64,000 bases of DNA from Aliarcobacter cibarius (GTDB lineage Bacteria > Campylobacterota > Campylobacteria > Campylobacterales > Arcobacteraceae): NCBI RefSeq assembly GCF_013372265.1, contig NZ_CP054051.1:756263-820262 (forward strand). Direction: 5' to 3'. Shown one piece after another: positions 40,835 to 51,487 of the stretch (positions are counted from its first letter, which is position 1; the number at the start of each line of letters is the position of its first letter). The position numbers were made by a program, and so were the translations under genes. The notes under the pieces were generated by a model. It searched no databases. It was not told where the DNA came from and saw only the letters and a list, made by a program, of their open reading frames with translations.

Positions 40835-41704
40835 ATGGATTTAAGAAACCTATTTAGCAAAATTTCATTTGATAATAAAAATAAAGAACAAGCAACAAAA
40901 AAAGATGCACCAAGTCACTGGGTTAAATGTCCTGATTGTAATGCTTTAATGTTTTTTAAAGAGGTTGAAAATCAAGATAATGTTTGCCCCAAATGTAGTT
41001 TTCATATGAGAGTTGGGGCAAAAAGAAGAATAGAAATTCTAAGTGATGAAGGAAGTTTTGTTGAGTTTGATGCAAATTTAAAACCTAATGATCCTTTAAA
41101 ATTTGTTGATAAACTTTCATACAAAAAAAGAGTGGAAGAGGGTTATGAGAAAACGGGAAGAGTATCTAGTGTAATTAGTGGTGAGTGTACTATTAATTCT
41201 ATTCCTGTTCAATTGGTTGTTTTTGATTTTGCTTTTATGGGTGGAAGTCTAGGTAGTGTTGAAGGTGAAAAAATTGTACGAGCTGTAAATAGGGCTATTG
41301 CTAAAAGAGAACCTCTTATTATTGTATCTGCTTCTGGTGGAGCTAGAATGCAAGAGTCAACTTTTTCTTTGATGCAAATGGCAAAAACTAGTGCAGCATT
41401 AAAAAAACTAGATAGTCACAAATTACCATATATCTCTATTTTAACAGATCCTACTATGGGTGGAGTTTCTGCTTCTTTTGCATTTTTAGGTGATATTATC
41501 ATGGCTGAACCAGGAGCTTTAATTGGATTTGCTGGTCAGAGAGTAATTAAACAAACTATAGGTGCTGATTTACCTGAAGGATTTCAAAGAGCGGAATTTT
41601 TATTAGAAAAAGGTTCTATTGATATGGTTGTAAATAGAAGAGAAATGAAAAAAACTCTTACAGATTTACTTACTATATTTAAAAATGAAGAAAAAATATC
41701 TTAA
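40835..41704 (+). CDS. accD: Acetyl-CoA carboxylase carboxyltransferase subunit beta
   Basis: AccD, with AccA, transfers CO2 from biotin to acetyl-CoA to make malonyl-CoA for fatty acid synthesis. The 289-residue protein has the N-terminal zinc finger (Cys32, 35, 51, 54), [27 protein letters not shown] and [12 protein letters not shown] with [11 protein letters not shown], all typical. accA is not in the window. The thiE gene starts within its last codons or just after its stop. Confidence 0.96.
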   Translation: MDLRNLFSKISFDNKNKEQATKKDAPSHWVKCPDCNALMFFKEVENQDNVCPKCSFHMRVGAKRRIEILSDEGSFVEFDANLKPNDPLKFVDKLSYKKRVEEGYEKTGRVSSVISGECTINSIPVQLVVFDFAFMGGSLGSVEGEKIVRAVNRAIAKREPLIIVSASGGARMQESTFSLMQMAKTSAALKKLDSHKLPYISILTDPTMGGVSASFAFLGDIIMAEPGALIGFAGQRVIKQTIGADLPEGFQRAEFLLEKGSIDMVVNRREMKKTLTDLLTIFKNEEKIS

Positions 41705-42317
41705 GATGTCTTCAAATTTAGAAAAAGCTTTAGGGTTTAACCTAAAAGCTTTTAATTACTTATATGTTTTATGCGACTATGAATCTCTTTTGAAAAGAGA
41801 TATATCTCTTAATAAATTTTTAGAAATTTTAAAGAAATATGATGTAAAAATTTTACAATATAGAGATAAGATTTCAGATTTAGATATTCAAAAACAAAAT
41901 TTAGATTTTTTAAGAAAAAATTTAAATATCCCAATAATAATAAATGATAAAATCGAGCTGATAGATTATGCAGATGGACTGCATTTAGGGCAAGAAGATT
42001 TTTCAAAAGTTCACACTGATAAAAAAATTGCTGTAAAGCTTTTAAGAGCAAAAATAAAAGATAAACTTTTAGGTCTTTCTACACATAATGAAATAGAAAT
42101 ATTAGAAGCAAATAGCTTGGAAATAGATATGATAGGTTTAGGAGCTTACAGACCTACAAATACAAAAGATATATCAAATATCTTAGAAGACAAGTTACCT
42201 TATCTTGCAAAAATATCTAAACATCCAGTTTGCGCTATTGGTGGTGTAAGAGTTGATGATGTTATAGAAAATGTTCATTTTAATACAGTTGGAAGTGCAA
42301 TTTTAAATGAAGATTAA
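41685..42317 (+). CDS. thiE: Thiamine-phosphate synthase-like protein
   Basis: ThiE couples the thiazole and pyrimidine phosphates to thiamine phosphate. The protein (210 residues from 41685, 203 from the ATG at 41706) has the TIM-barrel motifs [44 protein letters not shown] and [13 protein letters not shown], then CAIGGV. The last part, where ThiE usually reads GxGPI(F/Y)xTxTK, is here [12 protein letters not shown], so TenI-like divergence is possible. The start is uncertain, since neither candidate has a clear ribosome-binding site. Confidence 0.8.
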   Translation: MKKKYLKMSSNLEKALGFNLKAFNYLYVLCDYESLLKRDISLNKFLEILKKYDVKILQYRDKISDLDIQKQNLDFLRKNLNIPIIINDKIELIDYADGLHLGQEDFSKVHTDKKIAVKLLRAKIKDKLLGLSTHNEIEILEANSLEIDMIGLGAYRPTNTKDISNILEDKLPYLAKISKHPVCAIGGVRVDDVIENVHFNTVGSAILNED

Positions 42318-42762
42318 CATATATTCTATTGTAAAGCCTTCAACTGATAGCTTTGATAAACTTATAAAAGAGTTTATTAAAATGTCAAGTAAATACGCAA
42401 AAGTTGAAGTTTTTTATATATTTAATAAAGATATAGCAAAAGCTCAAACTATTGGTGAAAACGAATCAAAAGAGATTTATACAAAAACTTATTTACCATA
42501 TTTAAAAGGTTATAATATAGCTCTTGATGTGTTAGGTAAAAGTGTAGATAGTTTTGCTTTTTCTAAGTTATTAGAAGATAAAAATGAGGTAAATTTTTTT
42601 ATTGGTGGTGCATATGGTTTTCAAAGAGAGTTTTTAGACAAATGTGATACTACTATTTCATTAAGTAATTTAACTTTTGCACATAAAGTTGCTACTTTGG
42701 TTTTGAGTGAACAGATATTTAGGTCATTAGCTATTATAAACAATCATCCATATCATAAATAA
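42307..42762 (+). CDS. rlmH: 23S rRNA (pseudouridine-1915-N3)-methyltransferase
   Basis: RlmH, a SPOUT (trefoil-knot) enzyme, methylates pseudouridine 1915 in helix 69 of 23S rRNA on the assembled ribosome. The 151-residue protein has the conserved NFFIGGAYGF SAM-binding loop, ISLSNLTFAHKVATLVLSEQIFR, and the terminal NNHPYHK tail, which is diagnostic. It overlaps thiE by 11 bp. Confidence 0.95.
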   Translation: MKINIYSIVKPSTDSFDKLIKEFIKMSSKYAKVEVFYIFNKDIAKAQTIGENESKEIYTKTYLPYLKGYNIALDVLGKSVDSFAFSKLLEDKNEVNFFIGGAYGFQREFLDKCDTTISLSNLTFAHKVATLVLSEQIFRSLAIINNHPYHK

Positions 42763-42823
42763 TTTATGAACATTTTTGTATAATCGAAAACTGTAAAAAT
42801 AACTTTTTAACAAAGGAAAGAGA

Positions 42824-43837
42824 ATGGGTCTTAAGAATTATATTATCACATCAATACTTTTAATAATTTTGGTGTTTGGATTTACACATAGTCTAGAGTT
42901 TGGAGAGTACACTTTTTCTATGTTTGATTACTCTTTAACTCTTCCTATTGCTATTTGGGTTGTAATGCCTTTGGCTTTATTGGCTTTTGTTACATATTTA
43001 CACATAATTTTTTATGGACTTGTAAAATATTTTAAATTAAAAGCACTTGATTATGATATGGACGCACTTTTTTCTTTGATTGAATCAAAACTTTTAGAAA
43101 AAGAAAACAAAAGTAATTTTAGAACGAAAAGATTTAAAGAATTGTCAAATGTTTTAAATCAGTTAGAAATTAAACCTTCAAGGGAAATTTTTAGTTCATC
43201 AAATGAAGAATTAAATAAAATTGTAAGTTCTATTCAAAGTATAAAAGATGGAAAATATGTAAGTGAAAAGAGTATAAAAGTTCAAGAAAGTTCTACTTTA
43301 GGTAAACAAAATTTACTTAATAAAATAAATGAACAAGTTGATTTTGCACTTGATGTTGTAAAAAAATCTGAAAATTATGATTTTGATACAGTGAAACAAG
43401 CATTTTTGAAAGTACTATCTGAAAAAAGTATGACTACAATTAAAAAAGTTTATAAAAATGTAAATTTTGATAAAGAACTAGTTTCTAAATTGTTTGAAAA
43501 AGATAGAGAAAATAGTGAATTTGGTTTTGAAAATAGTGAGATTATAGATATTGTTAAAAATGTTAAATTAACAAAAGATGATTATCTAGAGATGGCAAAA
43601 AATTATAAATCAACACTAAATCCAGATAAGATAATTGATCTTTTTGAAAAACTTTCAAATCAAAATGAAGAGGCAACAACAGCTTATTTATTTGTATTAA
43701 GTGAATTTGAGATGATAGATAAGTTAAGAGAATTTTTAGCTAATACAAATGAAAACGAGTATGTTTCATTTAAGGCTTTAGTAGATTTAAAAGATTGTGG
43801 AAAACATTATAATTTAGAAAGTTTGTCGTATAAATAA
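42824..43837 (+). CDS. Unknown membrane protein with long helical cytoplasmic region
   Basis: The 337-residue protein has two N-terminal membrane helices (about 5-25 and 40-70, with SLTLPIAIWVVMPLALLAF) and then about 260 residues of charged, helical, probably cytoplasmic sequence without recognised catalytic motifs. The short periplasmic loop contains FGEYTFSMFDYS. I do not recognise the family beyond a general LapA-like two-helix N terminus. It has a good ribosome-binding site, overlaps the dus start by one base, and a TATAAT at about 42779-42784 may be its -10. Confidence 0.8.
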   Translation: MGLKNYIITSILLIILVFGFTHSLEFGEYTFSMFDYSLTLPIAIWVVMPLALLAFVTYLHIIFYGLVKYFKLKALDYDMDALFSLIESKLLEKENKSNFRTKRFKELSNVLNQLEIKPSREIFSSSNEELNKIVSSIQSIKDGKYVSEKSIKVQESSTLGKQNLLNKINEQVDFALDVVKKSENYDFDTVKQAFLKVLSEKSMTTIKKVYKNVNFDKELVSKLFEKDRENSEFGFENSEIIDIVKNVKLTKDDYLEMAKNYKSTLNPDKIIDLFEKLSNQNEEATTAYLFVLSEFEMIDKLREFLANTNENEYVSFKALVDLKDCGKHYNLESLSYK

Positions 43838-44769
43838 TGAAAAAAAAATTAGATTTTAGCAAGCCCTTAGTAGTGCTTGCACCACTAGCAGGATACACAG
43901 ATTTACCATTTAGAAGTGTTGTTAAAAAATTTGGAGCAGATCTTACAATATCAGAAATGATTAGTTCAAATGCTTTAGTTTATAAAAGTGAAAGAACACT
44001 TAAAATGATAGAAAAATCTCCAACAGAAGATCCATATTTTGTGCAAATAGCTGGAAATAGTGTTGATTTAGTAAAAGCTGCTGTTGAGATACTAAACGAT
44101 GTTGAAGGTATTGATGGAATAGATTTAAACTGTGGTTGTCCAGCTCCAAAAGTTTTTAATCACGGTAGCGGTTCTAACTTACTTGGTGATTTAAAAAAAC
44201 TTGAAGAGATATTAAGTACTATCAAAAAATATTCAAAAAAAGATTATACAAGTGCTAAAGTAAGACTTGGTGTAAATGAAAAAATCCCAGTTGAAATTGG
44301 AAAAGTAGTAGAAGCTTGTGGAGTTGATTTTGTATCTGTTCATGGAAGAACAAGAGCAGGAAAATATAAGGCTCCTGTTGATTATGATGCTATAAAACAG
44401 ATGAAAGAAGCTGTTTCTATTCCAGTTATTGCAAATGGTGATATTAAGGATTACAAAAAAGCAAAAGAGGTTTTACAGTACACTAATGCTGATGGTGTTA
44501 TGATAGGACGAGGTGCTATTGGAAAACCTTGGGTTTTTTATCAATTAAAACATGAATTAGAAGACATAGATAATTCTATTAAAAAAGAGATTATTCTTGA
44601 ACACTATGACAAAATGCTTGAATTTCATGGAGATTATGGTGCAGTAATCTTTAGAAAACTTCTTCATGCCTACTCAAAAGGCTATACTGGTGCAAATGAA
44701 TTTAGAGATTTAGTAAATGGCATTAGTGATACAAAAATTATGAGAGACTTAATAGAAAGCTTCTTTTAA
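43837..44769 (+). CDS. dusB: tRNA-dihydrouridine synthase (DusB-type)
   Basis: Dus enzymes reduce uridines in the tRNA D-loop with FMN and NADPH. The 310-residue TIM-barrel protein has LAPLAGYTDLPFR (FMN site), the catalytic Cys in DGIDLNCGCPAPKV, VSVHGRTRAGKY, VIANGDIKD and GVMIGRGAIGKPWVF. The substrate position (B versus another Dus class) is by general resemblance. The start overlaps the preceding stop (TAATG). Confidence 0.9.
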   Translation: MKKKLDFSKPLVVLAPLAGYTDLPFRSVVKKFGADLTISEMISSNALVYKSERTLKMIEKSPTEDPYFVQIAGNSVDLVKAAVEILNDVEGIDGIDLNCGCPAPKVFNHGSGSNLLGDLKKLEEILSTIKKYSKKDYTSAKVRLGVNEKIPVEIGKVVEACGVDFVSVHGRTRAGKYKAPVDYDAIKQMKEAVSIPVIANGDIKDYKKAKEVLQYTNADGVMIGRGAIGKPWVFYQLKHELEDIDNSIKKEIILEHYDKMLEFHGDYGAVIFRKLLHAYSKGYTGANEFRDLVNGISDTKIMRDLIESFF

Positions 44770-44847
44770 TTAAACTCAAAAGTTATTTGGATAAAATATT
44801 ACACTTTTTATAAGTAAATAAAAATTATTAAATAAAGAAGGTAATAT

Positions 44848-45669
44848 TTGTCTGAATACTATTTTGAATTATCTGTCAAACCAGAAAATCATTACGAACT
44901 TTTTTTAGATTTGCTTGAATCTTTAACTGAGGATGCAATCGAAGAAAATGAAGGTGTAATAACTATCAGAAGTGAAGATGAACTTGAAGATTTTCTTGAA
45001 CCTTTAAATAAATTTTCAAAAGCTTTAAATGCAAAATGCAAAATAAATTATGAAAAAAAAGAGAGTATTGATTGGATTAAAAAATATCAAGACTCAATTC
45101 AAGCAGTTGAAGTTGGTAACTTTTATGTAAGACCATCTTGGATAGAAGAAAAAAAAGAAAAAATAAATCTTTTAATAGATCCAGCACTTGCTTTTGGGTC
45201 TGGACATCATGAAACAACATCATCTTGCTTGCTTGCTATTGATGAGTTCGTAAATAAAAATGACAATTTACTAGATGTAGGAACTGGAAGTGGTATTTTA
45301 GCAATAGCTGCAGCAAAAAAAGGTGCGATTGTTGATGTTTGCGATACAGATGAAATTTGTATTGAAAGTACAATGTCAAATTTTAACTTAAATAGCGAAA
45401 AAATTCATTATTCATGGGTTGGTTCTGTAAATAAAGCAGAAAAAAAATATGATGTAGTTGTTGCAAATATTATTGCTGATGTTTTAGTAATGATTGCTAA
45501 TGATTTGAAAAATGCTACTAAAGAGGGAGGTATTTTAATACTTTCTGGTATTTTAGAGAAACATGAGAAGAGAGTGTTAAATAAATTTAGTGATTTAGAA
45601 GAGTTAAAGATTATTCACAAAAATGAGTGGGTAACTATGATATTTAAAAATATTAAGGGGTCAAATTGA
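44848..45669 (+). CDS. prmA: Ribosomal protein L11 methyltransferase
   Basis: PrmA trimethylates several residues of ribosomal protein L11 using SAM. The 273-residue protein has an N-terminal substrate-recognition domain and a Rossmann methyltransferase with DPALAFGSGHHETT, LLDVGTGSGILAIAAAKKGA and VVANIIADVL (the NPPY-like catalytic segment of this family). The start is TTG with AAGGT upstream. It overlaps the ftsH start by 4 bp. Confidence 0.93.
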   Translation: MSEYYFELSVKPENHYELFLDLLESLTEDAIEENEGVITIRSEDELEDFLEPLNKFSKALNAKCKINYEKKESIDWIKKYQDSIQAVEVGNFYVRPSWIEEKKEKINLLIDPALAFGSGHHETTSSCLLAIDEFVNKNDNLLDVGTGSGILAIAAAKKGAIVDVCDTDEICIESTMSNFNLNSEKIHYSWVGSVNKAEKKYDVVVANIIADVLVMIANDLKNATKEGGILILSGILEKHEKRVLNKFSDLEELKIIHKNEWVTMIFKNIKGSN

Positions 45670-47720
45670 TAAATAAACCACAACAAAATGATAATAAAAA
45701 TTCAAATAATAATGGTAACAATTTTTTTAATAACAATCCACTATTAGTATTTGTTTTATTCTCAATGGTAACGATTTTTGCTTTTAAAGCAATCTTCCCT
45801 GAAGAACAAGTTACTAATATGGGTGCTAATGGACAAACAATATCAGGTACAAGTTCAAATAGAACAATTCCTTATTCTGAATTAAAAAAATTAATATCTA
45901 GTGGAAAAGTTGAGTATGTAGGTATTGGTAGCACTCAAGTTAGAGCTTTGAGTAAAGGTGAAGCAGGACAGAATATAACTTATACAGCAAGAAGAGTTAT
46001 TCCTGATGATACACTAATTCCTGAGTTAGAGAAAAATGGTATTGGATATGGAGGAATAAACGAAGAAAATCTTTTATCTGATATTCTTTTTGGATGGGTT
46101 TTACCAATATTTTTATTTTTTGCTATTTGGATGTTTTTGGTTAAAAGAATGCAAAAATCTATGGGTGGTGGTTCAGGAGGAATTCTTGGAATTGGTTCGT
46201 CTAAAAAAATGATAAATTCTGAGAAACCAAATGTAAAATTTGATGATATGGCCGGAAATAAGGAGGCAAAAGAAGAAGTTCAAGAAGTTGTTGATTTCTT
46301 AAAAGCTCCAGATAGATATGTTAGATTAGGAGCTCAGATTCCAAAAGGTGTATTACTAGTAGGACCTCCAGGTACAGGTAAAACTTTACTTGCAAAAGCA
46401 GTAGCAGGTGAAGCAGATGTTCAATTTTTATCTGTTTCAGGTTCAGCATTTATTGAAATGTTTGTTGGAGTTGGAGCATCTAGAGTTAGAGATTTATTTG
46501 AACAAGCTAAAAAAGTAGCTCCCGCTATCATTTTTATAGACGAAATTGATGCAATTGGTAAAAGTAGAGCTAGTGGTGGACCAATGGGTGGAAATGACGA
46601 AAGAGAACAAACTCTAAATCAACTTTTAGCAGAAATGGATGGTTTTTCTACTGAAACTGCACCTGTAATAGTCCTAGCGGCTACGAATAGACCAGAAGTT
46701 TTAGATCCTGCACTTTTAAGACCAGGAAGATTTGACAGACAAGTTTTAGTTGATAAACCTGATTATGAAGGTAGAATTGAAATTTTAAATGTTCATATTA
46801 AAGATGTAAAAATAGCAAAAGATGTAGATTTAAAAGAAGTTGCTAAAATGACAGCAGGTCTTGCTGGAGCTGATTTAGCAAATATTATAAATGAAGCAGC
46901 ACTTCTTGCTGGAAGAGCAAATAAAAATCAAGTTGAAGCAAGTGATTTTAAAGAAGCGGTAGAGAGACAAATAGCAGGTTTAGAGAAAAAATCTAGAAGA
47001 ATATCTCCAAAAGAGAGAAAAATTGTTGCATATCACGAAAGTGGGCATGCTGTTATGGCAGAAATTACAAAAGGTGCTAAAAAAGTAAATAAAGTATCTA
47101 TTGTTCCAAGAGGATTAGCTGCTCTTGGATATACACTTAACACACCTGAAGAGAATAAATACTTAATGCAAAAACATGAGTTATTAGCAGAAGTTGATGT
47201 ACTTCTTGGTGGTCGTGCTGCAGAAGAGGTATTTATTGGAGAGATTAGTACAGGAGCTGGAAACGACTTAGAAAGAGCGACAAATATTATAAAATCTATG
47301 GCAACTGTTTATGGAATGAGTGATATAGCTGGACTAATGGTTCTAGAAAGACGAACTAACCAATTTTTAGGTGGACAAACACAAAAAGATTTTTCTGATG
47401 CAATGGCTAAAGATTTAGATGATCATGTTAAGAATACTTTAAATGAAAGATATAGTATCGTACTTAATTCATTAAAAGAAAATAGAAGTGCAATTGAGCA
47501 AATGACAGCTGAACTTCTTGAAATAGAAGTAATAACTGGTGAAAGAGTAAGAGAAATTATCAAAGAGAATGGTGGAACTATTTTTGAAGATGAAGATTTA
47601 CATACAGAAGCTTTGAGTAAAGATGTAGAAGAAAAAGCAAAAGATAAAACAGATGTAGACTCTTTAGAGGATTCTAAAGAAGATGTTACAGAAAATAGTG
47701 ATAACAATCCAAATAATTAA
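45666..47720 (+). CDS. ftsH: ATP-dependent zinc metalloprotease FtsH
   Basis: FtsH is a membrane-bound AAA+ protease that degrades misassembled membrane proteins and regulatory substrates. The 684-residue protein has an Asn-rich start, TM1 (about 25-45), a periplasmic domain, TM2 (about 135-155), an AAA domain with Walker A GPPGTGKT (233-240), Walker B IIFIDEID and the second region of homology ATNRPEVLDPALLRPGRFDRQ, then the zinc protease motif HESGH (from His457). The start is TTG with GGGG upstream. The C-terminal tail is acidic and low-complexity. Confidence 0.97.
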   Translation: MINKPQQNDNKNSNNNGNNFFNNNPLLVFVLFSMVTIFAFKAIFPEEQVTNMGANGQTISGTSSNRTIPYSELKKLISSGKVEYVGIGSTQVRALSKGEAGQNITYTARRVIPDDTLIPELEKNGIGYGGINEENLLSDILFGWVLPIFLFFAIWMFLVKRMQKSMGGGSGGILGIGSSKKMINSEKPNVKFDDMAGNKEAKEEVQEVVDFLKAPDRYVRLGAQIPKGVLLVGPPGTGKTLLAKAVAGEADVQFLSVSGSAFIEMFVGVGASRVRDLFEQAKKVAPAIIFIDEIDAIGKSRASGGPMGGNDEREQTLNQLLAEMDGFSTETAPVIVLAATNRPEVLDPALLRPGRFDRQVLVDKPDYEGRIEILNVHIKDVKIAKDVDLKEVAKMTAGLAGADLANIINEAALLAGRANKNQVEASDFKEAVERQIAGLEKKSRRISPKERKIVAYHESGHAVMAEITKGAKKVNKVSIVPRGLAALGYTLNTPEENKYLMQKHELLAEVDVLLGGRAAEEVFIGEISTGAGNDLERATNIIKSMATVYGMSDIAGLMVLERRTNQFLGGQTQKDFSDAMAKDLDDHVKNTLNERYSIVLNSLKENRSAIEQMTAELLEIEVITGERVREIIKENGGTIFEDEDLHTEALSKDVEEKAKDKTDVDSLEDSKEDVTENSDNNPNN

Positions 47721-47750
47721 ATTTTAGAAGCAATTAATTGCTTCTAAAAT
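47721..47750. terminator. Bidirectional terminator between ftsH and the AI-2E-type transporter
   Basis: A perfect 30-bp palindrome (core AGAAGCAATTAATTGCTTCT) in the 54-bp convergent gap, with A and T runs on either side. Confidence 0.8.
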
Positions 47751-47774
47751 ATTTAATTTACTCAAAATTATAAT

Positions 47775-48809
47775 TTAGTTTAAATCGACAGAATATTTTT
47801 TTAATAAATACATAATAGAAATAAATAAACTTACTAATGCAGGTCCTATAATCATTCCCCAAAAACCAAATGTTGAAAGTCCAGCTACTATTGAGAAGAA
47901 AATTAATAAAGAGTTTATTTTTGTAGGGCTTTTTATTACTTTTTTATTTATATAATTTATTATAAGTGGTTTTATGAAAGTATCTGCTATTAAAGAGATT
48001 ACTACAATAGAATAAATAGCAATAACCAATGCATTTGTAACAGAACCAGTAGTTGCTTCATAAATCGCTATAGGAAGCCACATAATTGCTCCACCAATTA
48101 CAGGAATTAAAGAAGCAAAACCATATAAAACTCCAAATAAAAGTGAATCATAACCAAAAAATTTCAAAAAGAATCCAAATAAGAAACCTTGAAAAATTGC
48201 AGTTACTAAAATAGAGTAAAAGACAACACTCATTACACTTGAAGATTCATTAAAAAGTATTGTAGAATCTTCATTTTTCATAGGCAATAGCTCTTTTGAG
48301 AATTTTGCAATTTGTGTTGAATACAATGTAAAAAAGAAGAAAAATACTAAAATCATAATCATATCAATAACAAATTTTGCAGAATTTTTACCTAAAAATG
48401 TGCTAATTGCTACAGCTTCTTGAACACCTTTTCCTATATCAATTTTTGAAATAAAATTTTTGAAAAAATCATTTAAGAATGGAAATTCAATAATTATTCC
48501 ATGAGCTGTATTTTTTATTTGGTTTAAATTTGAAATTAGAAGGTTTTGATCAAACTGATTGAAAAATGTTGCAAATGAAAAAATACAATACAAAATAGGA
48601 ATGAAAAATAGTGCAGTCATTCCTAAAGTTATTATAGTTGTTGATAAGATTCTATTTTTTATATTTTTTTCAAGTTTTGTAGTCAAAGAACTAGTTGAAA
48701 TTGTAAGTAAAACAGAAACAATTAATGCTTTTAAAAAAGGATTAAATAGTTCAACTATGAAGAATAGCAAAACTAAAGCGAGTGCAATTAAAAAATATGT
48801 AGGTTTCAA
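47775..48809 (-). CDS. AI-2E family transporter (UPF0118)
   Basis: The 344-residue inner-membrane protein has about seven or eight hydrophobic helices with the family pattern: a first pair near residues 5-45, a third near 55-80, a central amphipathic region, and a C-terminal block containing [21 protein letters not shown] and [18 protein letters not shown]. Members are proposed exporters (autoinducer-2, or Na+/H+ antiport in some), so the substrate is open. It starts within the last 4 bp of ruvB, so it is co-transcribed downstream of ruvB. Confidence 0.88.
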   Translation of the reverse strand: MKPTYFLIALALVLLFFIVELFNPFLKALIVSVLLTISTSSLTTKLEKNIKNRILSTTIITLGMTALFFIPILYCIFSFATFFNQFDQNLLISNLNQIKNTAHGIIIEFPFLNDFFKNFISKIDIGKGVQEAVAISTFLGKNSAKFVIDMIMILVFFFFFTLYSTQIAKFSKELLPMKNEDSTILFNESSSVMSVVFYSILVTAIFQGFLFGFFLKFFGYDSLLFGVLYGFASLIPVIGGAIMWLPIAIYEATTGSVTNALVIAIYSIVVISLIADTFIKPLIINYINKKVIKSPTKINSLLIFFSIVAGLSTFGFWGMIIGPALVSLFISIMYLLKKYSVDLN

Positions 48810-49834
48810 AATAGGCTTCCTTGTTCATCATCAAATTTTTGTTTTGGTGGAGTTAGTCTAAACATTTCATAGGATTTAATACTAGCAACTCTTCCTCTAG
48901 CTGTTCTTTCTATGTAACCATTAGCAAGTAAATAAGGCTCTATTGCATCTTCAATAGTTCCTTCATCTTCACTTAGTGCTGCTGCAATAGTTGATAATCC
49001 CATAGGTTTTCCTCTATTTGATATAAGTAGTTCTAGAAGATTTATATCCATCTCATCAAAACCATTTTCATTTATACCTAATTCATCTAAAGCATATTTA
49101 CATCTTGTTAAATTTATCTCTTTGTCATTTGCAACTTGTGAGAAATCTCTAACTCTTCTTAAAAGCCTTAATGCAACTCTAGGCGTTCCTCTGCTTCTTC
49201 TTGACATTTCTAATGCAGCATCATCTAGACTTTTAATACCTAATTTTAAAGATGCTTTTTGGATGATTTTTGCTAACTCTTCTTCTGTATAAAATTGCAT
49301 TCTAAAATGCATTCCAAATCTTTCTCTTAAAGGATTTGAAAGCATTCCAGCTCTAGTTGTTGCTCCAATTAAAGTAAATCTTGGAAGATCTATTTTTACA
49401 GTTTGAGCAGCAGGTCCAGAGCCTATTATAATATCTAATCTATAATCTTCCATAGCAGGATAAAGTATCTCTTCTACGGCTGCTGAAAGACGATGAATTT
49501 CATCAATAAATAAGATATCGCCTTCTTCAAGATTTGTCAAAATTGCTGCTAAGTCACCGCTTTTTTCTATCATTGGACCAGCTGTTACTTTTATATTTGT
49601 TTTCATTTCATTTGAAATTAAATATGAAAGGGTAGTTTTACCAAGTCCTGGAGGTCCATAAAATAGAATATGATCTAGGGCTTCACCTCTTTTTTTCGAA
49701 GCATCTATAAACACTCTTAAATTTTTTTTGATTTTTTCTTGACCTATATAATCTTCCCAAGAAGAAGGTCTTAGACTTTGTTCATTACTCTCTTCTTCAA
49801 AAGAGATTTGTTCAACTTCCACTAATCTTTGCAT
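48806..49834 (-). CDS. ruvB: Holliday junction branch migration helicase RuvB
   Basis: RuvB is the hexameric AAA+ motor that moves Holliday junctions together with RuvA. The 342-residue protein has [18 protein letters not shown], Walker A GPPGLGKT, Walker [30 protein letters not shown] and the C-terminal winged helix with [15 protein letters not shown] and [17 protein letters not shown]. ruvA is not in the window. Its start overlaps the panB stop by one base. Confidence 0.97.
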   Translation of the reverse strand: MQRLVEVEQISFEEESNEQSLRPSSWEDYIGQEKIKKNLRVFIDASKKRGEALDHILFYGPPGLGKTTLSYLISNEMKTNIKVTAGPMIEKSGDLAAILTNLEEGDILFIDEIHRLSAAVEEILYPAMEDYRLDIIIGSGPAAQTVKIDLPRFTLIGATTRAGMLSNPLRERFGMHFRMQFYTEEELAKIIQKASLKLGIKSLDDAALEMSRRSRGTPRVALRLLRRVRDFSQVANDKEINLTRCKYALDELGINENGFDEMDINLLELLISNRGKPMGLSTIAAALSEDEGTIEDAIEPYLLANGYIERTARGRVASIKSYEMFRLTPPKQKFDDEQGSLF

Positions 49835-50643
49835 TAATACTCTTCTTCTTTATTTGGGAAATTTTGTGTTTGAACATCAATTCTGTATTGCTCAACTGCA
49901 TTTTTTACTAAAGAAGCACCATTTAAGTAGTGTCTTACAAATTTTGGTTTAAACTCTTCAAAAAATCCTAACATATCAGACCAAACTAAAACTTGACCAT
50001 TTGTTTGATTTCCTGCTCCAATTCCAATTGTTGGAATATTTACCGCTTGTGTTATTTTTTTTGCAACTTCACTCATAACACCTTCAACCACAATAGCAAA
50101 TGCACCAGCTTTTTCAACAGCAATTGCATCACGAATTAGTTGTTCTTCATCTTCTAAAGTTTTTCCTCTTACTTTATATCCGCCTTCACTTCTTACATAC
50201 TGTGGCATAAGACCAATATGTCCCATAACAGCAATAGAGTTAGATGTTAGGTGTTTTATAATATCAGCTCTATCTTCTCCACCTTCAATTTTTACAGCAC
50301 TGGCATTTGTTTCTTGATAAATTTTTGCACAGTTTCTTAAAGCTTCATCTTTATTTATGTAAGTTCCAAATGGCATATCTGTTATTACAAAGGAATCTTT
50401 TGCTCCATTACAAACTGCATTTGTGTGATAAATCATTTGCTCCAAAGATGCACTTAATGTATCTTTTTTACCAGCAAAGCTCATATTTAGGCTATCCCCA
50501 ACTAAAATCATATCAGCACTTTTTGAAAATAAATTTGCAAAAAGCGCATCATAAGCAGTAATTACTGTAAGTTTATATTTATTTTTTGCTTGTTTAATTT
50601 TTGTAATATTCATTTTTTCTAAATTATTTACAATTATACTCAT
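49834..50643 (-). CDS. panB: 3-methyl-2-oxobutanoate hydroxymethyltransferase
   Basis: PanB makes ketopantoate from ketoisovalerate and methylene-tetrahydrofolate, the first step of pantothenate synthesis. The 269-residue protein has [28 protein letters not shown] (metal site), [28 protein letters not shown] and [17 protein letters not shown]. The start at 50643 has AGGAT about 10 nt upstream; a start ten codons later is also possible. panD is separate at 28919. It heads the panB-ruvB-transporter minus-strand unit. Confidence 0.96.
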   Translation of the reverse strand: MSIIVNNLEKMNITKIKQAKNKYKLTVITAYDALFANLFSKSADMILVGDSLNMSFAGKKDTLSASLEQMIYHTNAVCNGAKDSFVITDMPFGTYINKDEALRNCAKIYQETNASAVKIEGGEDRADIIKHLTSNSIAVMGHIGLMPQYVRSEGGYKVRGKTLEDEEQLIRDAIAVEKAGAFAIVVEGVMSEVAKKITQAVNIPTIGIGAGNQTNGQVLVWSDMLGFFEEFKPKFVRHYLNGASLVKNAVEQYRIDVQTQNFPNKEEEY

Positions 50644-50746
50644 TTTTAAAATCCTAAAAATTATTAAAATATTTTAGATTATATCTAAATATAAATTTTA
50701 AACTAGAATTGGATAGAATGAATAAATTTTATTATAGGATTTTATT

Positions 50747-51487
50747 TTGAAAAAACTTGTTGCTTACATTACGTCATCATTCCCAAATAACAATTTTACA
50801 GTAGATTTAGCTTATAAGCTAAAAGAGAGTGGGGTTGATATATTAGAATTGGGAGTACCATTTTCAGATCCAGTTGCAGATGGTCCAGTTATAGAAAAAG
50901 CAAATTTAAAAGCATTAGAAAGTGGTTTTAAACTTCAAGATTTATTTGAAGTATCTTCTAAAATCGGAAAAGATATTGATACTTTATGGATGGGGTATGC
51001 CAATCCTTTTCATCATTATGGAATAGAAAATTTTTTAAAAAAAGCACAAGAATATAATATTTCAGGAACTATAATTCCAGATCTTCCATTTGAAATGGCT
51101 AAAAAGTATAGTGATTTATATGAAGAATATGGAAAAGCAAATATTACTTTTGTAGCGCCAACAACGCCTAAAGATAGAATTAAAATGCTTGTTGAAAATT
51201 CACAAAAATTTATTTATATGGTTGCTTATGCTGGAATAACAGGTAGTGGAAAAAGTGAAGATTTATCAGAGATTATAAAGAATATTAAAGAATTTACAAA
51301 TACACCATTGTACATTGGTTTTGGTGTTGATGAGAAAACATGTAAAGAGAAATCAAAAGATGTTGATGGTGTAATTGTAGGAAGTGCTTTTGTTAAACAT
51401 CTATTAGATGATAGTTTAAGTAATCATGAAAAAATAAATAAAATATCAAGCTTGGCTTTAGAGATTAAAAACAAGATAAATGAATAA
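50747..51487 (+). CDS. trpA: Tryptophan synthase alpha subunit
   Basis: TrpA cleaves indole-3-glycerol phosphate and passes indole to the TrpB active site. The 246-residue TIM-barrel protein has ILELGVPFSDPVADGPVI with the catalytic Glu/Asp, GTIIPDLPFEMA, FVAPTTPKDRI, YMVAYAGITGSG and IGFGVDEK. It is separated from any other trp gene in this window. The start is TTG with AGGA about 8 nt upstream. bpt begins directly after its stop. Confidence 0.94.
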   Translation: MKKLVAYITSSFPNNNFTVDLAYKLKESGVDILELGVPFSDPVADGPVIEKANLKALESGFKLQDLFEVSSKIGKDIDTLWMGYANPFHHYGIENFLKKAQEYNISGTIIPDLPFEMAKKYSDLYEEYGKANITFVAPTTPKDRIKMLVENSQKFIYMVAYAGITGSGKSEDLSEIIKNIKEFTNTPLYIGFGVDEKTCKEKSKDVDGVIVGSAFVKHLLDDSLSNHEKINKISSLALEIKNKINE

